A program made the translations under genes and the position numbers. From contig BROE01000023.1 in assembly GCA_036571765.1 (NCBI GenBank), positions 6,817,077 through 6,881,076 of the forward strand: a DNA stretch of 64,000 nt, in the 5' to 3' direction. The notes below the pieces were generated by a model. That model was not told the DNA's origin. It did no database searches and worked only from the letters and a program-made list of their open reading frames with translations. Positions 23,001 to 33,250 of the stretch are shown here, piece by piece. The DNA is from Plecoglossus altivelis. Its lineage: Eukaryota > Chordata > Actinopteri > Osmeriformes > Plecoglossidae. Each line of letters starts with the position of its first letter. Within the stretch, counting starts at the first letter, position 1.

Positions 23001-25729
23001 TACGCTACAGACACCTTAGTGATAATGGCTCGAGGGGGATAGCAATAGTCTGTCTGAAGGTTTAAATGTTGTCAGGGGAGTGGAGTAGTGAAGATCTCGG
23101 TGCGTGCATTGGCTAAAATGTCTTGTCACCCATGTCTTGTTCCAGGGGCGCGAGAGTAAAAGGGAAGTTCAGAGAGTCCTACCTGCTGCCTGCCTTCTCT
23201 GTGAAACCCATCATGTCTGTGGATCCCATCCCCCGAGAGAAACTCAACCCTCCTACCCCAAGCATCTACGTAAGTTTGCATCAAACATACCCCGCATCAT
23301 TCTCACACTTGCAACCCTCATCAGGGGAAGGGCAAGATTGGAAAATATTGTGTGTGTTGCCCTCTAGTGGTTGCCGAAGGTACTAAACTGAAAGCTTTCA
23401 TAGAGCCTTCATTCATTGCATGGGACATGTTCCTAAGATGGCTGTGTGATGCCAGCAGTGCTGTGAGGAGATTCTGACTTTCTCTGTTCTCTGCAGCTGG
23501 AGAGCAAGAGAGATGCCTTCTCCCCAGTGCTGCTGCAGTTCTGTACTGACCCCAAGAACCCTGTCACAGTCATCAGAGGTCTGGCAGGGTCACTACGACT
23601 CAGTGAGTTCACACACAGATCTTTATTACTTTCCATCTACACAACACATGGCCAGTTGCTTTTCCATTTAGATCCCTTTTATTTCGTATTTAGTACGTTA
23701 ACCTGCTGTCTCCTTTACAACTTTACAACCTTTTCCTCCCCTCCTTCCAGACCTGGGCCTGTTCTCCACCAAGTCCCTGGTGGACGCCAACGCGGAGCAC
23801 GCCGTGGAGGTGAGGACGCAGGTGCAGCAGCCGGCAGACGAGAACTGGGACGCCAGCGGGACGGGCCAGACGTGGCCCTGCGAGAGCAGCCGCTCGCACA
23901 CCACCATCGCCAAGTACGCCCAGTACCAAGCCTCCTCCTTCCAGGAGAGCCTGCAAGAGGACAAGGGCGAGGAAGACGAGGAGGAGGAGGAGGACGAAGA
24001 GGAGAAGGAGAAGAAGCAGCCTGGCAGTTTGGAGATGCAGTGTAAAGAGGGAGTGACTACCGGTGGCAGGTAAGGACACACACACACACTCTTCTGTTGA
24101 ATTGGGCTGCCGTAACATCATGCAGTGTCAAAGTTATTAATGGCATCGTTCTACGATTCTCTAGCGCCGATCAGAAATCGGTAGGGAAAATCATCAAGTT
24201 TGGGACCAACATTGACCTGTCTGACCCTAAGAGGTAAGCTTGGACGACTGCTGCTAGTTCTTTCCTGTAACTGATCTCTCAGCACGAAGACCCTTCAGAC
24301 TGTCTCTACCTCTCAGTAACACTGTTCATACTGGTATGAGCCCAGTGCCGATGATTCCTCTCAAACTGAATTTGATAAGAAAGGCTTCTCATCTTGATTT
24401 TCTCTTGTTTCATTGGAGGATCTTAACGATGATGATGATGTTTCCTGTCCCTCAGGTGGAAACCTCAGTTGCAGGAGCTGCAGAAGCTGCCAGCCTTCAT
24501 GCGGGTGGCGTCTGGAGGCAACATGCTGAGTCACGTGGGACACACCATCCTGGGGATGAACACTGTCCAGCTCTACATGAAGGTCCCTGGGAGCCGCACG
24601 CCTGGTACGACCCCTCTCTCTCTACTCTACCCTCTCTCTCTCCTCCCCCTTCCCACTCTACTGTCTCTCCTACCTTCTCTCTCCCTCCCCTTCCCTGTCT
24701 CTCCCCCTTCCCTGTCTCTCCTTCTCTTCTTCCTCCCTCTCTTCTTCCTTCTCTCTACTCTCTCTCTGTGAATGTGAATAGGCATGGGTGGTTTACCAGG
24801 TCGCCAGTGTCTTGACAGAGATATCCTCTTCCTCCAGGTCACCAGGAGAACAACAACTTCTGCTCCGTCAACATCAACATCGGTCCAGGAGACTGTGAGT
24901 GGTTCTCTGTGCATGAGAACTACTGGCCTGCCATCAATGACTTCTGTGAAAAGTGAGTTTATCGTAACCTTAGTCTCAATCAAGGGACTAAATGATACAT
25001 CTAAAGTTATTTCAATTGAACATTGGCAATGCTATACGTTATTGTAACACACACACATACAAAGCATAGCACCTAACGCTAACATCACTATTTATAGAAG
25101 TATTGTTCTGTTTACCCGTCAAGTCTTCTAGAAGTGGTTCTAACAGTTTCCTCCTCCTCCTCAGACATGGTGTGGACTACCTGACTGGGTCCTGGTGGCC
25201 AGTTCTGGAGGATCTGTACCGCTCCAACATCCCTGTGTACCGCTTCATCCAGCGGCCCGGGGACCTGGTGTGGATCAATGCTGGGACTGTCCACTGGGTC
25301 CAGGCTGTGGGCTGGTGCAACAACATCGCCTGGAACGTGGGGCCGCTTAACTGTGCGTTTCTACTCAAATCACAGCTAATCACAACATTCTAGAACTCTA
25401 GGTTGTTAGACAGTTTGGTTACTTGGTTACTAAGTCCCAGACATAGATTAAGCCTTGTTCTAAAGTGAGAGGAAGGATTCTATGAAGAATCCTATTGAAT
25501 ATCTCTCTTCCTTTAGAACTTGGCTGAATCCATTTCTGAAACGGGGCTCCTTTAAGATGGAGTTAGTGGTTCATGAATGTTCGACAAGTCCTCCATGGAA
25601 GGTCTCCTAACTGGTTGTGTCTGTGCAGCCTACCAGTACCAGCTGGCTCTGGAGAGGTTTGAGTGGAACGAGGTGAAGAAAGTCAAGTCCATCGTCCCCA
25701 TGATCCACGTCTCCTGGAACGTAGCACGC
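17080..25729 (+). CDS. kdm6b: Lysine-specific demethylase 6B (KDM6B/JMJD3), 3' end lost in gap
   Basis: Nuclear Fe(II)/2-oxoglutarate JmjC enzyme that removes methyl groups from H3K27me3/me2. Exons: 17080-17198, 17398-17493, 17610-17859, 17994-18071, 18262-18435, 18668-18823, 19042-22979, 23146-23269, 23497-23602, 23751-24069, 24165-24233, 24456-24604, 24838-24952, 25165-25352, 25629-25729. All junction phases agree, giving 1,994 codons before the gap. The start MHHAV matches the mammalian MHRAV start. The long Pro/Gln/Ser-rich middle exon carries conserved blocks LPDGLANIMAMLDES (about 21,323) and LKSLASVLESQ, plus an expanded Glu/Arg run (20,350-20,690). Iron ligands are visible: H1861 and E1863 in HQE (24,840-24,848) and H1941 in TVHW (25,292), the same 80-residue spacing as human 1390/1392/1470. 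The C-terminal zinc-binding region is missing because the sequence runs into 500 N. The protein is longer before the JmjC domain than the human one. Confidence 0.95.
20350..20710 (+). other. Glu/Arg-rich charged helix-forming segment of kdm6b
   Basis: Within the 3.9-kb exon, about 115 codons are almost only E, R, K, Q and W, with a recurring REWERQEEE(K/R) unit of about 13 residues. This is typical of a single alpha-helix or coiled-coil expansion. The DNA is a degenerate 39-bp GA-rich repeat, so length variation between fish is likely. Confidence 0.7.
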
Positions 25730-26229
25730 NNNNNNNNNNNNNNNNNNNNNNNNNNNNNNNNNNNNNNNNNNNNNNNNNNNNNNNNNNNNNNNNNNNNNNN
25801 NNNNNNNNNNNNNNNNNNNNNNNNNNNNNNNNNNNNNNNNNNNNNNNNNNNNNNNNNNNNNNNNNNNNNNNNNNNNNNNNNNNNNNNNNNNNNNNNNNNN
25901 NNNNNNNNNNNNNNNNNNNNNNNNNNNNNNNNNNNNNNNNNNNNNNNNNNNNNNNNNNNNNNNNNNNNNNNNNNNNNNNNNNNNNNNNNNNNNNNNNNNN
26001 NNNNNNNNNNNNNNNNNNNNNNNNNNNNNNNNNNNNNNNNNNNNNNNNNNNNNNNNNNNNNNNNNNNNNNNNNNNNNNNNNNNNNNNNNNNNNNNNNNNN
26101 NNNNNNNNNNNNNNNNNNNNNNNNNNNNNNNNNNNNNNNNNNNNNNNNNNNNNNNNNNNNNNNNNNNNNNNNNNNNNNNNNNNNNNNNNNNNNNNNNNNN
26201 NNNNNNNNNNNNNNNNNNNNNNNNNNNNN
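25730..26229. other. Assembly gap (500 N)
   Basis: Exactly 500 N, the conventional filler for a gap of unknown length. To the left is a kdm6b JmjC exon and to the right the interior of a reverse-strand retrotransposon, so the real distance and even the order of the two sides are uncertain. Reading frames that span the N are meaningless. Confidence 0.98.
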
Positions 26230-26729
26230 CGGTGCCCCGCAAACAAAACCCTCCACCCGTCCACGTGACCCCCACCCGCACCCGCACCCCCCAACACCAA
26301 ATTGAAATCCCCCCCGATGATTAGCACCCTGTTAGTGGCGCAATGAGGCTCTACCCCCATCAAAAAGTCCCCCATCTCCGCCCTCCCCTGTGGCCCATAA
26401 ACGCAAATCACCCTCATTTTCACCTCCCCCACGCAAATGTCCGCCCCCAAACCCCTCCCCTGCACCACCCCAAAAGAACCCTCCACCCGCACCGTACCCG
26501 TTCCAAACAAAATCCCCACCCCCGATGAATGCACCCCACCCACGCTCCAAATTGCTCCCCCCCTCCCCCACTCCCTCGTAAAATCCCGTGCTTCGCCCCC
26601 ATCCCTCAAGTGTACCTCCTGCAAAAAGCAAACGTCAAACCCCAACCCCCCCAAATAAGAAAACACCGCTGCCCTCTTCACCCTGTCCCGCAAACCCCGC
26701 ACATTAAAAGTAGCCACCGTGAACGCCAT
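26230..26729 (-). CDS. Retrotransposon ORF2, N-terminal endonuclease (partial)
   Basis: Starting from the ATG at 26,729 (MAFTVATFNVRGL), the frame runs unbroken for about 166 codons to the gap. It shows the ordered motifs of the endonuclease/exonuclease/phosphatase fold: FNVRG (Asn), FLQEVH (catalytic Glu), ICVYGPQG (Tyr) and GGDFN (Asp/Asn). In LINEs this domain nicks the target DNA, and in Tx1 elements it gives sequence-specific insertion. The reverse transcriptase that should follow is not in the window. The ATG lies 51 nt beyond the ORF1 stop, a normal LINE arrangement. No stop or frameshift is seen in the part present, so the copy may be young. Confidence 0.85.
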
Positions 26730-26780
26730 TATACCAAATAGTGGAAAAAGCCCCAGTGACACCCTAAAAACACCAACAAC

Positions 26781-28430
26781 CTACCCGAAAAGGTCCCCCG
26801 ACTCCTCACTCCCTCCATCCCTCACCTCCTCCTCCATCAAATCCCCCCAAGAAGCCGGGACAGGGTTTGGCTCCCGCCTGCCCTCCCCCATCTCCTCTGG
26901 TGACCCCAGGGCCTGCTCATAAAAAGGCGCATCAGGGACCCCCACCACCACCCCTTTCCTGCCCTCCTCCACCCCGTTCCCACCTCCAGCACCACGCACC
27001 CTCTTAGCGGCCCCCGTCCTGTCGTGTCCCCCCGGAGACCCTTCCTCCCCCAAAACCTCCGCCTTCCGAGGCGCCTTACCTGCCGTCACCCGATCCCCCC
27101 GATCCACCGCATCCAGGGCCCGCTGGATGCACTGTAGGCCCCCCAGGCCAGGGTCCGAAACCACCACCGTAGAGCCAGCCACCGGCCGCGGCCGCCCAAG
27201 ACCAAGGTTCGGCGACAGTACGTCCGGAGGGGCGGGGGGACCCGCCGCAGCCAGCATGCCCTCCAAGGCGGAAACCACCGACTGCAGCCCCCCATCCGTC
27301 TCCCGCCCCACCTTTGCCGCCGCCACAGTAGACTCCCCCGACCCCGCCTGGCCCAGTCCTGCAGGTGCTGCCTTGCCCCTCCCCACCGCCTCGGCATAGC
27401 TCCTGATACGCCGGGGGCAGTCCCGCTGGAGGTGACCTCGGTCCCCGCATCCATGGCACACCTTTGGGACGGGGCACTCCCGGACCAAGTGCCCCCCATC
27501 CCCGCACTGACGGCACCGCAACCCCCCACAGGTTGCTTCTGTGTGCCCCACAGCACGACATCTTCTGCAGCTGGGGGGCTGCCTGGCATAAAACAAAAAG
27601 CCCCTCACCGTCCCCAGCGAAAAGTAGGCAGGAGGGTGGGACAGGCCGTCCATCCCGCCGGCATCCTCCCTCAGCAAGACCCGGAATTGCCGCCGTCCGG
27701 TCCACAGCCCCAGCGAATCCCGCACATACCGGGCCGCTGACACCACGTCCCCGTACCCCTTCAGGAATTGCACAATGACCTGGTCCGGCACGTTGGGGTC
27801 ATAGAGGTGGACCGTGACGACCCTCAAATTTTGCCGGGCCAGGTCCACCACCTCATACGACCCCAGGGACTCCACCATCCCCTGAGCCCTGCACTTCGAC
27901 AGCACAGATGCCGCTATGGCCCCGGTCTTGAGGGTGAGGTCAAATCCCCTCTCCGCCACATTATCCTGGAGGCAAAGCACCTCCGCCACCGTAAGGCCCA
28001 AGGCCCCGAAGACCACCTTCCTGCCAAAATCCTCCCTCCCGAGCTGGCCAGGCACCTTCGCCTTCCAAGAGAAGCGGAGGGTGTTCGCCACCCCCTCTCC
28101 CCTGCTCCGCACCGCAGCACCACCAGCCGCCACACCTCCTCCTGCAGCCGCTCCACCATCCGTCGCCGCTCCACCCCCTGACGACGCTGCTCCACCGACT
28201 GACGCCGACCCGACCCCACGGTCAGGGGCCCCTCCAGCCGCTGCTCTCGGGCCCACAGGCCCACCACTGGCCGCACTGCCCACCAACTCTCCGCCGACTC
28301 CATCCGCCACTCCTTCCTCCACCTCCGCCAGTGACCGTGCCCCATACACCGCACGGCCCCGGTCACTGGCCCCACCTCCTCCTGCCGCTACTCCTCCTGC
28401 CAACGCTCCTCCCACCGATGCTCGCGCCAT
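26781..28430 (-). CDS. Retrotransposon ORF1, zinc-knuckle nucleic-acid-binding protein
   Basis: Unbroken frame of about 549 codons from the ATG at 28,430. The open frame extends upstream through the U2 junction, but no earlier ATG exists. The N-terminal third is Gly/Ala/Val-rich and low complexity. A central region (about residues 165-290) is globular-looking. Then come three consecutive CCHC knuckles (CRRCRAVGHTEATC, CRQCGDGGHLVREC, CHGCGDRGHLQRDC) followed by RRIRSYAEAVGRG, the usual layout of Tx1-type ORF1 proteins, which bind the element RNA. The leader before the ATG is under 50 nt outside U2, so the transcript may use U2 sequence as its leader. It ends 51 nt before ORF2. Confidence 0.85.
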   Translation of the reverse strand: MARASVGGALAGGVAAGGGGASDRGRAVYGARSLAEVEEGVADGVGGELVGSAASGGPVGPRAAAGGAPDRGVGSASVGGAASSGGGAATDGGAAAGGGVAAGGAAVRSRGEGVANTLRFSWKAKVPGQLGREDFGRKVVFGALGLTVAEVLCLQDNVAERGFDLTLKTGAIAASVLSKCRAQGMVESLGSYEVVDLARQNLRVVTVHLYDPNVPDQVIVQFLKGYGDVVSAARYVRDSLGLWTGRRQFRVLLREDAGGMDGLSHPPAYFSLGTVRGFLFYARQPPSCRRCRAVGHTEATCGGLRCRQCGDGGHLVRECPVPKVCHGCGDRGHLQRDCPRRIRSYAEAVGRGKAAPAGLGQAGSGESTVAAAKVGRETDGGLQSVVSALEGMLAAAGPPAPPDVLSPNLGLGRPRPVAGSTVVVSDPGLGGLQCIQRALDAVDRGDRVTAGKAPRKAEVLGEEGSPGGHDRTGAAKRVRGAGGGNGVEEGRKGVVVGVPDAPFYEQALGSPEEMGEGRREPNPVPASWGDLMEEEVRDGGSEESGDLFG

Positions 28431-28478
28431 ACCGCCGCCGTCCACCACCTTCCTCCCGTCGCCAAACTCCAAATTCGT

Positions 28479-28529
28479 TGATAAGAACAGATACTACACT
28501 TGATCTGAGCCAAAAGGCCGAGAAGCGAT
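28479..28529 (-). pseudogene. U2 snRNA 5' fragment (nt 1-51) broken by the retrotransposon
   Basis: Read on the reverse strand, 28,529 to 28,479 matches U2 positions 1-51, including the branch-point-recognition GTAGTA. There is one difference from the intact copy (C for A at U2 position 23). After nt 51 the match stops and retrotransposon sequence begins. The rest of U2 would be expected beyond the element's 3' end, in or past the gap. Confidence 0.9.
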
Positions 28530-28865
28530 AACTTGCACCGTTCCGCAGTGCCTGCGAGCGCTCCGTGCGAGCGGGCCTTGCTTGCCCTGGTTTTGTCCTG
28601 GGCCCCGGTAAGGATCCTGCAAGCACACAACATCTTTCCATACCAGAACCTGAAAAAAAGAAATCAGTTAATACACGCCTAGATTCAGATGATCAACAAC
28701 ACACTACAACCACTTTACCTCACATAACACAACTGTCCCCAGATTTCCCACCCCTCCTTAGACAAAATCAATGAAACACATTAGGTTTAGGTCTACGTAC
28801 CTCCCAAATTTCTCACTTAGACCCTTCACATGCCACTTCCGTTAAAGGAAAAAGCATCACATATA
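28530..28865. other. Spacer upstream of the U2 fragment
   Basis: The first 110 bp are GC-rich and unlike the sequence upstream of the intact U2 copy at 29,850. It begins with a ttgcaccgttcc motif that resembles the reverse complement of a U2 3' end. No gene is seen. Confidence 0.4.
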
Positions 28866-29010
28866 CAGTCATGGCCAAAATTGTTGGCACCCCTGACATT
28901 TTTCCAGAAAATGAGGTATTTCTCACAGAAAAGTATTGAAATTACACATGTTTTGCTATGCACATGTTTATTTCCTTTGTGTGTATTGGAATAACACAAA
29001 AAAACTGTTA
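28866..29010. mobile_element. Tc1/mariner-type transposon end, truncated
   Basis: The sequence starting cagtcatggccaaaattgtt, then ggcacccctgacatttttcc, is the terminal inverted repeat of a fish Tc1-type transposon family, with the adjoining sub-terminal sequence to about 29,010. No matching right end or transposase was found nearby, so it is a truncated relic. Confidence 0.65.
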
Positions 29011-29662
29011 AATATGGTCAACGTGTTCGGTTCCTTCACATTCTGGACTAACAAACTGACCAAACATTGAAAGTCTACACCATTAACTTCTACAAAATAA
29101 AACATCACCTACAAAGCTACATTCGGAATAATATCGCCACGTTGTGGTGAAACCGATCTGCAGTTAGTGAAATTCACCTGGCAGAAATGGCCTGGGTTGG
29201 GCCTACGCGCATGCAGCCGTTGGTATTAGCAAACACGACCTAGACTGTGATATTATGCTCAAAACTAGCACATAACATTGACCATATGCAGTAGCAGCAT
29301 TCAGAACTTGGTTGGTAGAAACTCGAAATTCTCCCTTTCGCTCATTCAAGTCACATCAACGCCATTTTTGTTGCCGTTATCCAAGCTAGGCTAACACCTG
29401 ACCTCTCGCGACCAACGATATCCTTTTAAAAACTATGCAAACGATATCAAACATACTGCTTTATAAACTGAGTAAATGTAACCCAGCTAAAATATGGAGT
29501 GTTACTTATAACAACTGTTCTAAGAATACATAAGAATTAAAATTCTTGAGGAATACTCATTACTACCGTAATCGTCTTTAGCTATTTTAATATTTGATCA
29601 ATGTAAGCAGAGTTTAAGAGAGAAACTTTTTCATTCAACAAGATTGTTTCCCCGGGAGGGGA

Positions 29663-29849
29663 GGTGCACCGTTCCTGGAGGTACTGCAATACCAGGTCGA
29701 TGCGTGGAGTGGACGGAGCAAGCCCCTATTCCATCTCCCTGTTCCAAAAATCAATTTAATATATGGTCCCCGGGTAGGGGACGTATCAGATATTAAACTG
29801 ATAAGAACAGATACTACACTTGATCTTAGCCAAAAGGCCGAGAAGCGAT
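29663..29849 (-). ncRNA. U2: U2 spliceosomal snRNA (complete)
   Basis: The reverse strand gives a 187-nt match to vertebrate U2 from ATCGCTTCTCGGCC to GGAACGGTGCACC, with only an occasional substitution (the loop reads CTACCC where human has CTATCC). The branch-point recognition element GTAGTA (29,812-29,817), the Sm site ATTTTTGG (29,745-29,752) and both 3' stem-loop regions are intact. U2 pairs with the intron branch point in the major spliceosome. I could not identify a convincing proximal sequence element upstream, so expression cannot be judged. A broken U2 copy lies about 1.1 kb away in the same orientation, so this may be part of a tandem cluster. Confidence 0.95.
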
Positions 29850-32800
29850 ACCAAACTGCCATTCGAGAGACTCAAGTCATTCCCAAGAACGACATAGGCT
29901 ATCACAGTTTAACAAGATACATTTTGCAACCAGTTAAGGATCAAAACTGCGTTGAAAAACACGAATAACAAAGTGCACAACACTATTCACAAAAATGGAG
30001 TTGCCGAGTGTATTTGATTCTTAGGTTAAAACATAGTGTCTGTCACGTGGTATACGTGCCTCCAATTGAAAATGAAAGATGAATCTATACAAGATAAGAG
30101 CAGTTGCTGTTGGAGAAACAACCACACAGATACATATGCTGTTACGTATTAAGTAAAAGTGTAGTATGCCCATTTCTGCGGTATTGAGATATTACGATAG
30201 AACACGAAAGTACAAAGAACATCCACGAGAATTGGCTCTGGCAACAACATGCCATCTGCTGGACATAATGTGTAACAGCAACCTTGCCATGCCCCAAAAT
30301 AGGCACCCTACGCAACATCAAGTCTATCACACTGCTAAGCATAGACTATAATAAACCAACATGGATCAATTCTATCATAGATGTGACACTTTATCCCTAA
30401 AAGATATTCTCAGATTTATTTTTTTTTTTTTTCGCAAAAATGGACAAAGATCCGCAGTGCGAAAGTGCACCCCACCTCCATTATCTTTAACTTAACATGT
30501 AAAATTTCAGTTTGACGTAGACCACCAGGAGAATGTCGACTATTCCCCCAAAACAATGTTTTACAAGTGCATATCATGATTAATTTCAACCAGCCAAAGG
30601 CGAGTCAAACACTTGTAAGTAGTAAAAAATATATGACCATTTGGGAGAGTTTACATTTCATAAGGCAATCTAAATTGGGACAGTAATTTGCGAAAAAATG
30701 TCGAGTTCGTCGTTAGCTAAGCAGGTTTAACTAACTCCCATCTTGAGACATGTGGCGCTAGGCCTATTTGACAGGCCTTGTGGCTAAACAAACTGGTAGC
30801 AAGAAATAAAATCAACGTACCTTTCACTACTTGACAAAACGACTTTATCTTTCAATTTGTCTTCCTTCGGCCAAATATAGGAAACATTTCCAGTGAGTGC
30901 GCATCGAGTTATTCCATAATGTGGGCTAGGCCTGAGGCCTAGCGTGCACATGCCACGGAAAAACACGACCAAATGGTCTGAAGGCCTTCATCAAACTAAA
31001 AACAAAGAAAAAACTAAGATGTACTAGCCACAGCTGACACGACTGTAAACATTAACACACATTAATGTAATACATGACGAGGTACACCTTTGTAAAAGGA
31101 CAAACGCAGACTGTACGACGGACAACAAACAACAGGTAGCAGACTCGCTGCCATTTGCACACAAAAAAATGTCCGATGCGAGATGAGCGTAGTGTCAGGC
31201 CATGTAACTGAAGGGCCGTGTGGATAAACACATGTGACATCAATAAAGTAAACACACAAAGCCTAAGAGACAGCGGAAATAGAGAGAAATACCTTTTAAA
31301 AGATTTTAGACGGCGTAGTAATATTAGTAAGCGAAAGACAGGTTTTCTTGTTTAACATTCAGACTGGTATCGCATGTTCTTGCTTCACACTTGGATCATT
31401 CCATTACAGTGAGACCTGTTCACTTTCTCAATAATGAAAAACCACTACCATTCATTAAAAAATGTCCGAAATTGGCATTTACAGATTCCACAAAATGCAA
31501 TGTATTCTACTTAGGTAAGCACATAGCAGTGATAAAGTTATAATATAAAGGATATATTTTGGTGAAACAATTTACAAGGCAACTTTCTATTTGACGATAA
31601 GCCTCGCACCTACTTAAAATATCTACATCAGGTCACCATGCCGCTACAATCACTGTCCGACATGGAAAACTCCCACGTGTAGATTTAAACTATAGGTCAA
31701 AGTTTTACATATGGCAGCACCATTACGTGTATAAACTGAAGCCTAACTCACAGTTTGAGGTTTTGATGCGAAAAGACGAGCGCATCGTTGCTCACCGCGG
31801 CATTGACCTCAGAGATGTCAGATCAGGCACCCTAGCAAGGGCTTCACAGGCTTAAGTGTACACATTTCCAGGAAAACGCACACGTTTATCCACAAATTCA
31901 TAAGTGTGTCTCGGTATTTAGTCCAATTGTGAGGGCATTATTACTACTTTTGACACATCCTCCAGCAGACTGTACCACTTCTAACACGTAGCCCAATCCT
32001 CAACCTTGTATAGACCTTTGCAGTCAGGCTACCAGAAATGTTAATTGGATGCAATATTTTATTGTGTGTATTCTGCGTCGGAGAGGAGGGGAGGCGTCTC
32101 TCCTGTATGACTGTGCCGGCTAGATCCTATATTTACCTGTATTTTACATGTTTACCTGTATTCCACATATTTACATGTATTTCGTCTATTCTTATATAAT
32201 GCAAGGGATTGTGTTTTAGACTTTTGGTTTGAGTGATGGAATGGTGGACATATGTCACATGGATGGAATGTGAAACGAATTGGATTCTGAAACGTCATGA
32301 TCCTCCTACTTGCAGCGTAAGGAATTCGCATCTTTCAGAGTCTTGCTCAGCGTTCAGATGATCGGTGCAATCAAGTTTTAGAGCAACATTAGAGCTTGCG
32401 TCAATAGGTGTTTCTGCAGCACTTTGACACCAATAAAGTCGTATGCAGAATTGCAGGCTTGATGAAAGGGGATATTTTATAAACAACTAACACTTGATCC
32501 CCTCAGCAGAGCCGGTGTGTATCTAAGTTTGGTGTTTATTTATCAGCTAAACGTGTCCCCGTTTCTACAAGGTTTTAGTCTCCACTTCTTTCATATCCTT
32601 TGCCATCTCGATCTGAAAAAAAGACCTTATTAGGTTTGGAAGCAACTCCCCTCCTGTGCACGATATGTTTGCAGACCATAAACGTCAGTCATTAATATAG
32701 GTGTGTAAATCATATGAACAGGTACAAAAGGGCATTCTAGATTTCTATATTCATTCTCTTGTCTTTCATAGGGGACCCCTGTCCAGTTGGAGGGAGTTTG

Positions 32801-33080
32801 ACACAAAGAAGATATATTCTTTGTGCAGCTTTTGTGCTTTGTGCAGCACTCCAGGTGTGGAGGAACTTTCTGAGTCACATCACCTCTGTCCCTTGTGACT
32901 GCCCTGCTGTGACTGACTGTGTTTATCTTTCGGCCCAGAGTGGTGAGCAGTCTCTCTCTCTCTCTCTCTCTCCAATCACGCTTTGGGAAGTCAGCGGGTG
33001 TCGTTCTTCCTCTCCACCTCAGCAGTGCACTTTCTTCTGTTTTTTTTTTGCGTGTGTGTGTTTGTTTTGTTATTTACTCA
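29850..33080. other. No gene seen
   Basis: About 3.2 kb of AT-richer, largely non-repetitive DNA. Apart from a poly-T run at 30,418-30,433, I found no protein exon, tRNA or further snRNA. Confidence 0.5.
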
Positions 33081-33250
33081 ACAGCCGTGACTCAGTTGAG
33101 TATCGCAGCCTTGTTGTAGTTGGTGTGAGGGGACTGAGCAAAGAGGAATAAAGAAGAAAGGAAGCAAGAGAAGGCTTGAGGGGACAAGGGGACCGGCCGA
33201 ACTACAGCAAGAAAAGCGCGAGTGGAAAAGAGCGACCGGAGGAGGAGAGC

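Larger units (their letters stand above)
26230..28478 (-). mobile_element. Keno-like (Tx1 clade) non-LTR retrotransposon, 5' part
   Basis: Two consecutive reverse-strand reading frames give the layout of a Tx1-type LINE: ORF1 with CCHC zinc knuckles, then ORF2 starting with an apurinic-type endonuclease. The 5' end abuts the first 51 nt of U2 snRNA. Keno elements of the Tx1 clade are known to use U2 snRNA genes as a fixed target, which supports the family call. The reverse transcriptase and the 3' end fall in or beyond the gap. The very GC-rich sequence (many CCCC runs on the plus strand) stands out from its neighbours. Confidence 0.8.

Noticed and set aside
25577..26762. Open frames that run through the N block, joining kdm6b and the retrotransposon
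   Set aside because: N codons are not sequence. The two sides are on opposite strands and unrelated.
28560..28625. U1 snRNA-like motif (reverse strand CCTTACCGGGGC)
   Set aside because: It resembles only the first few bases of U1. No Sm site or further stem-loops follow, so it was not called.
29895..29925. Proximal sequence element for the intact U2 gene
   Set aside because: The expected region does not clearly match the vertebrate consensus, so no promoter element is claimed.
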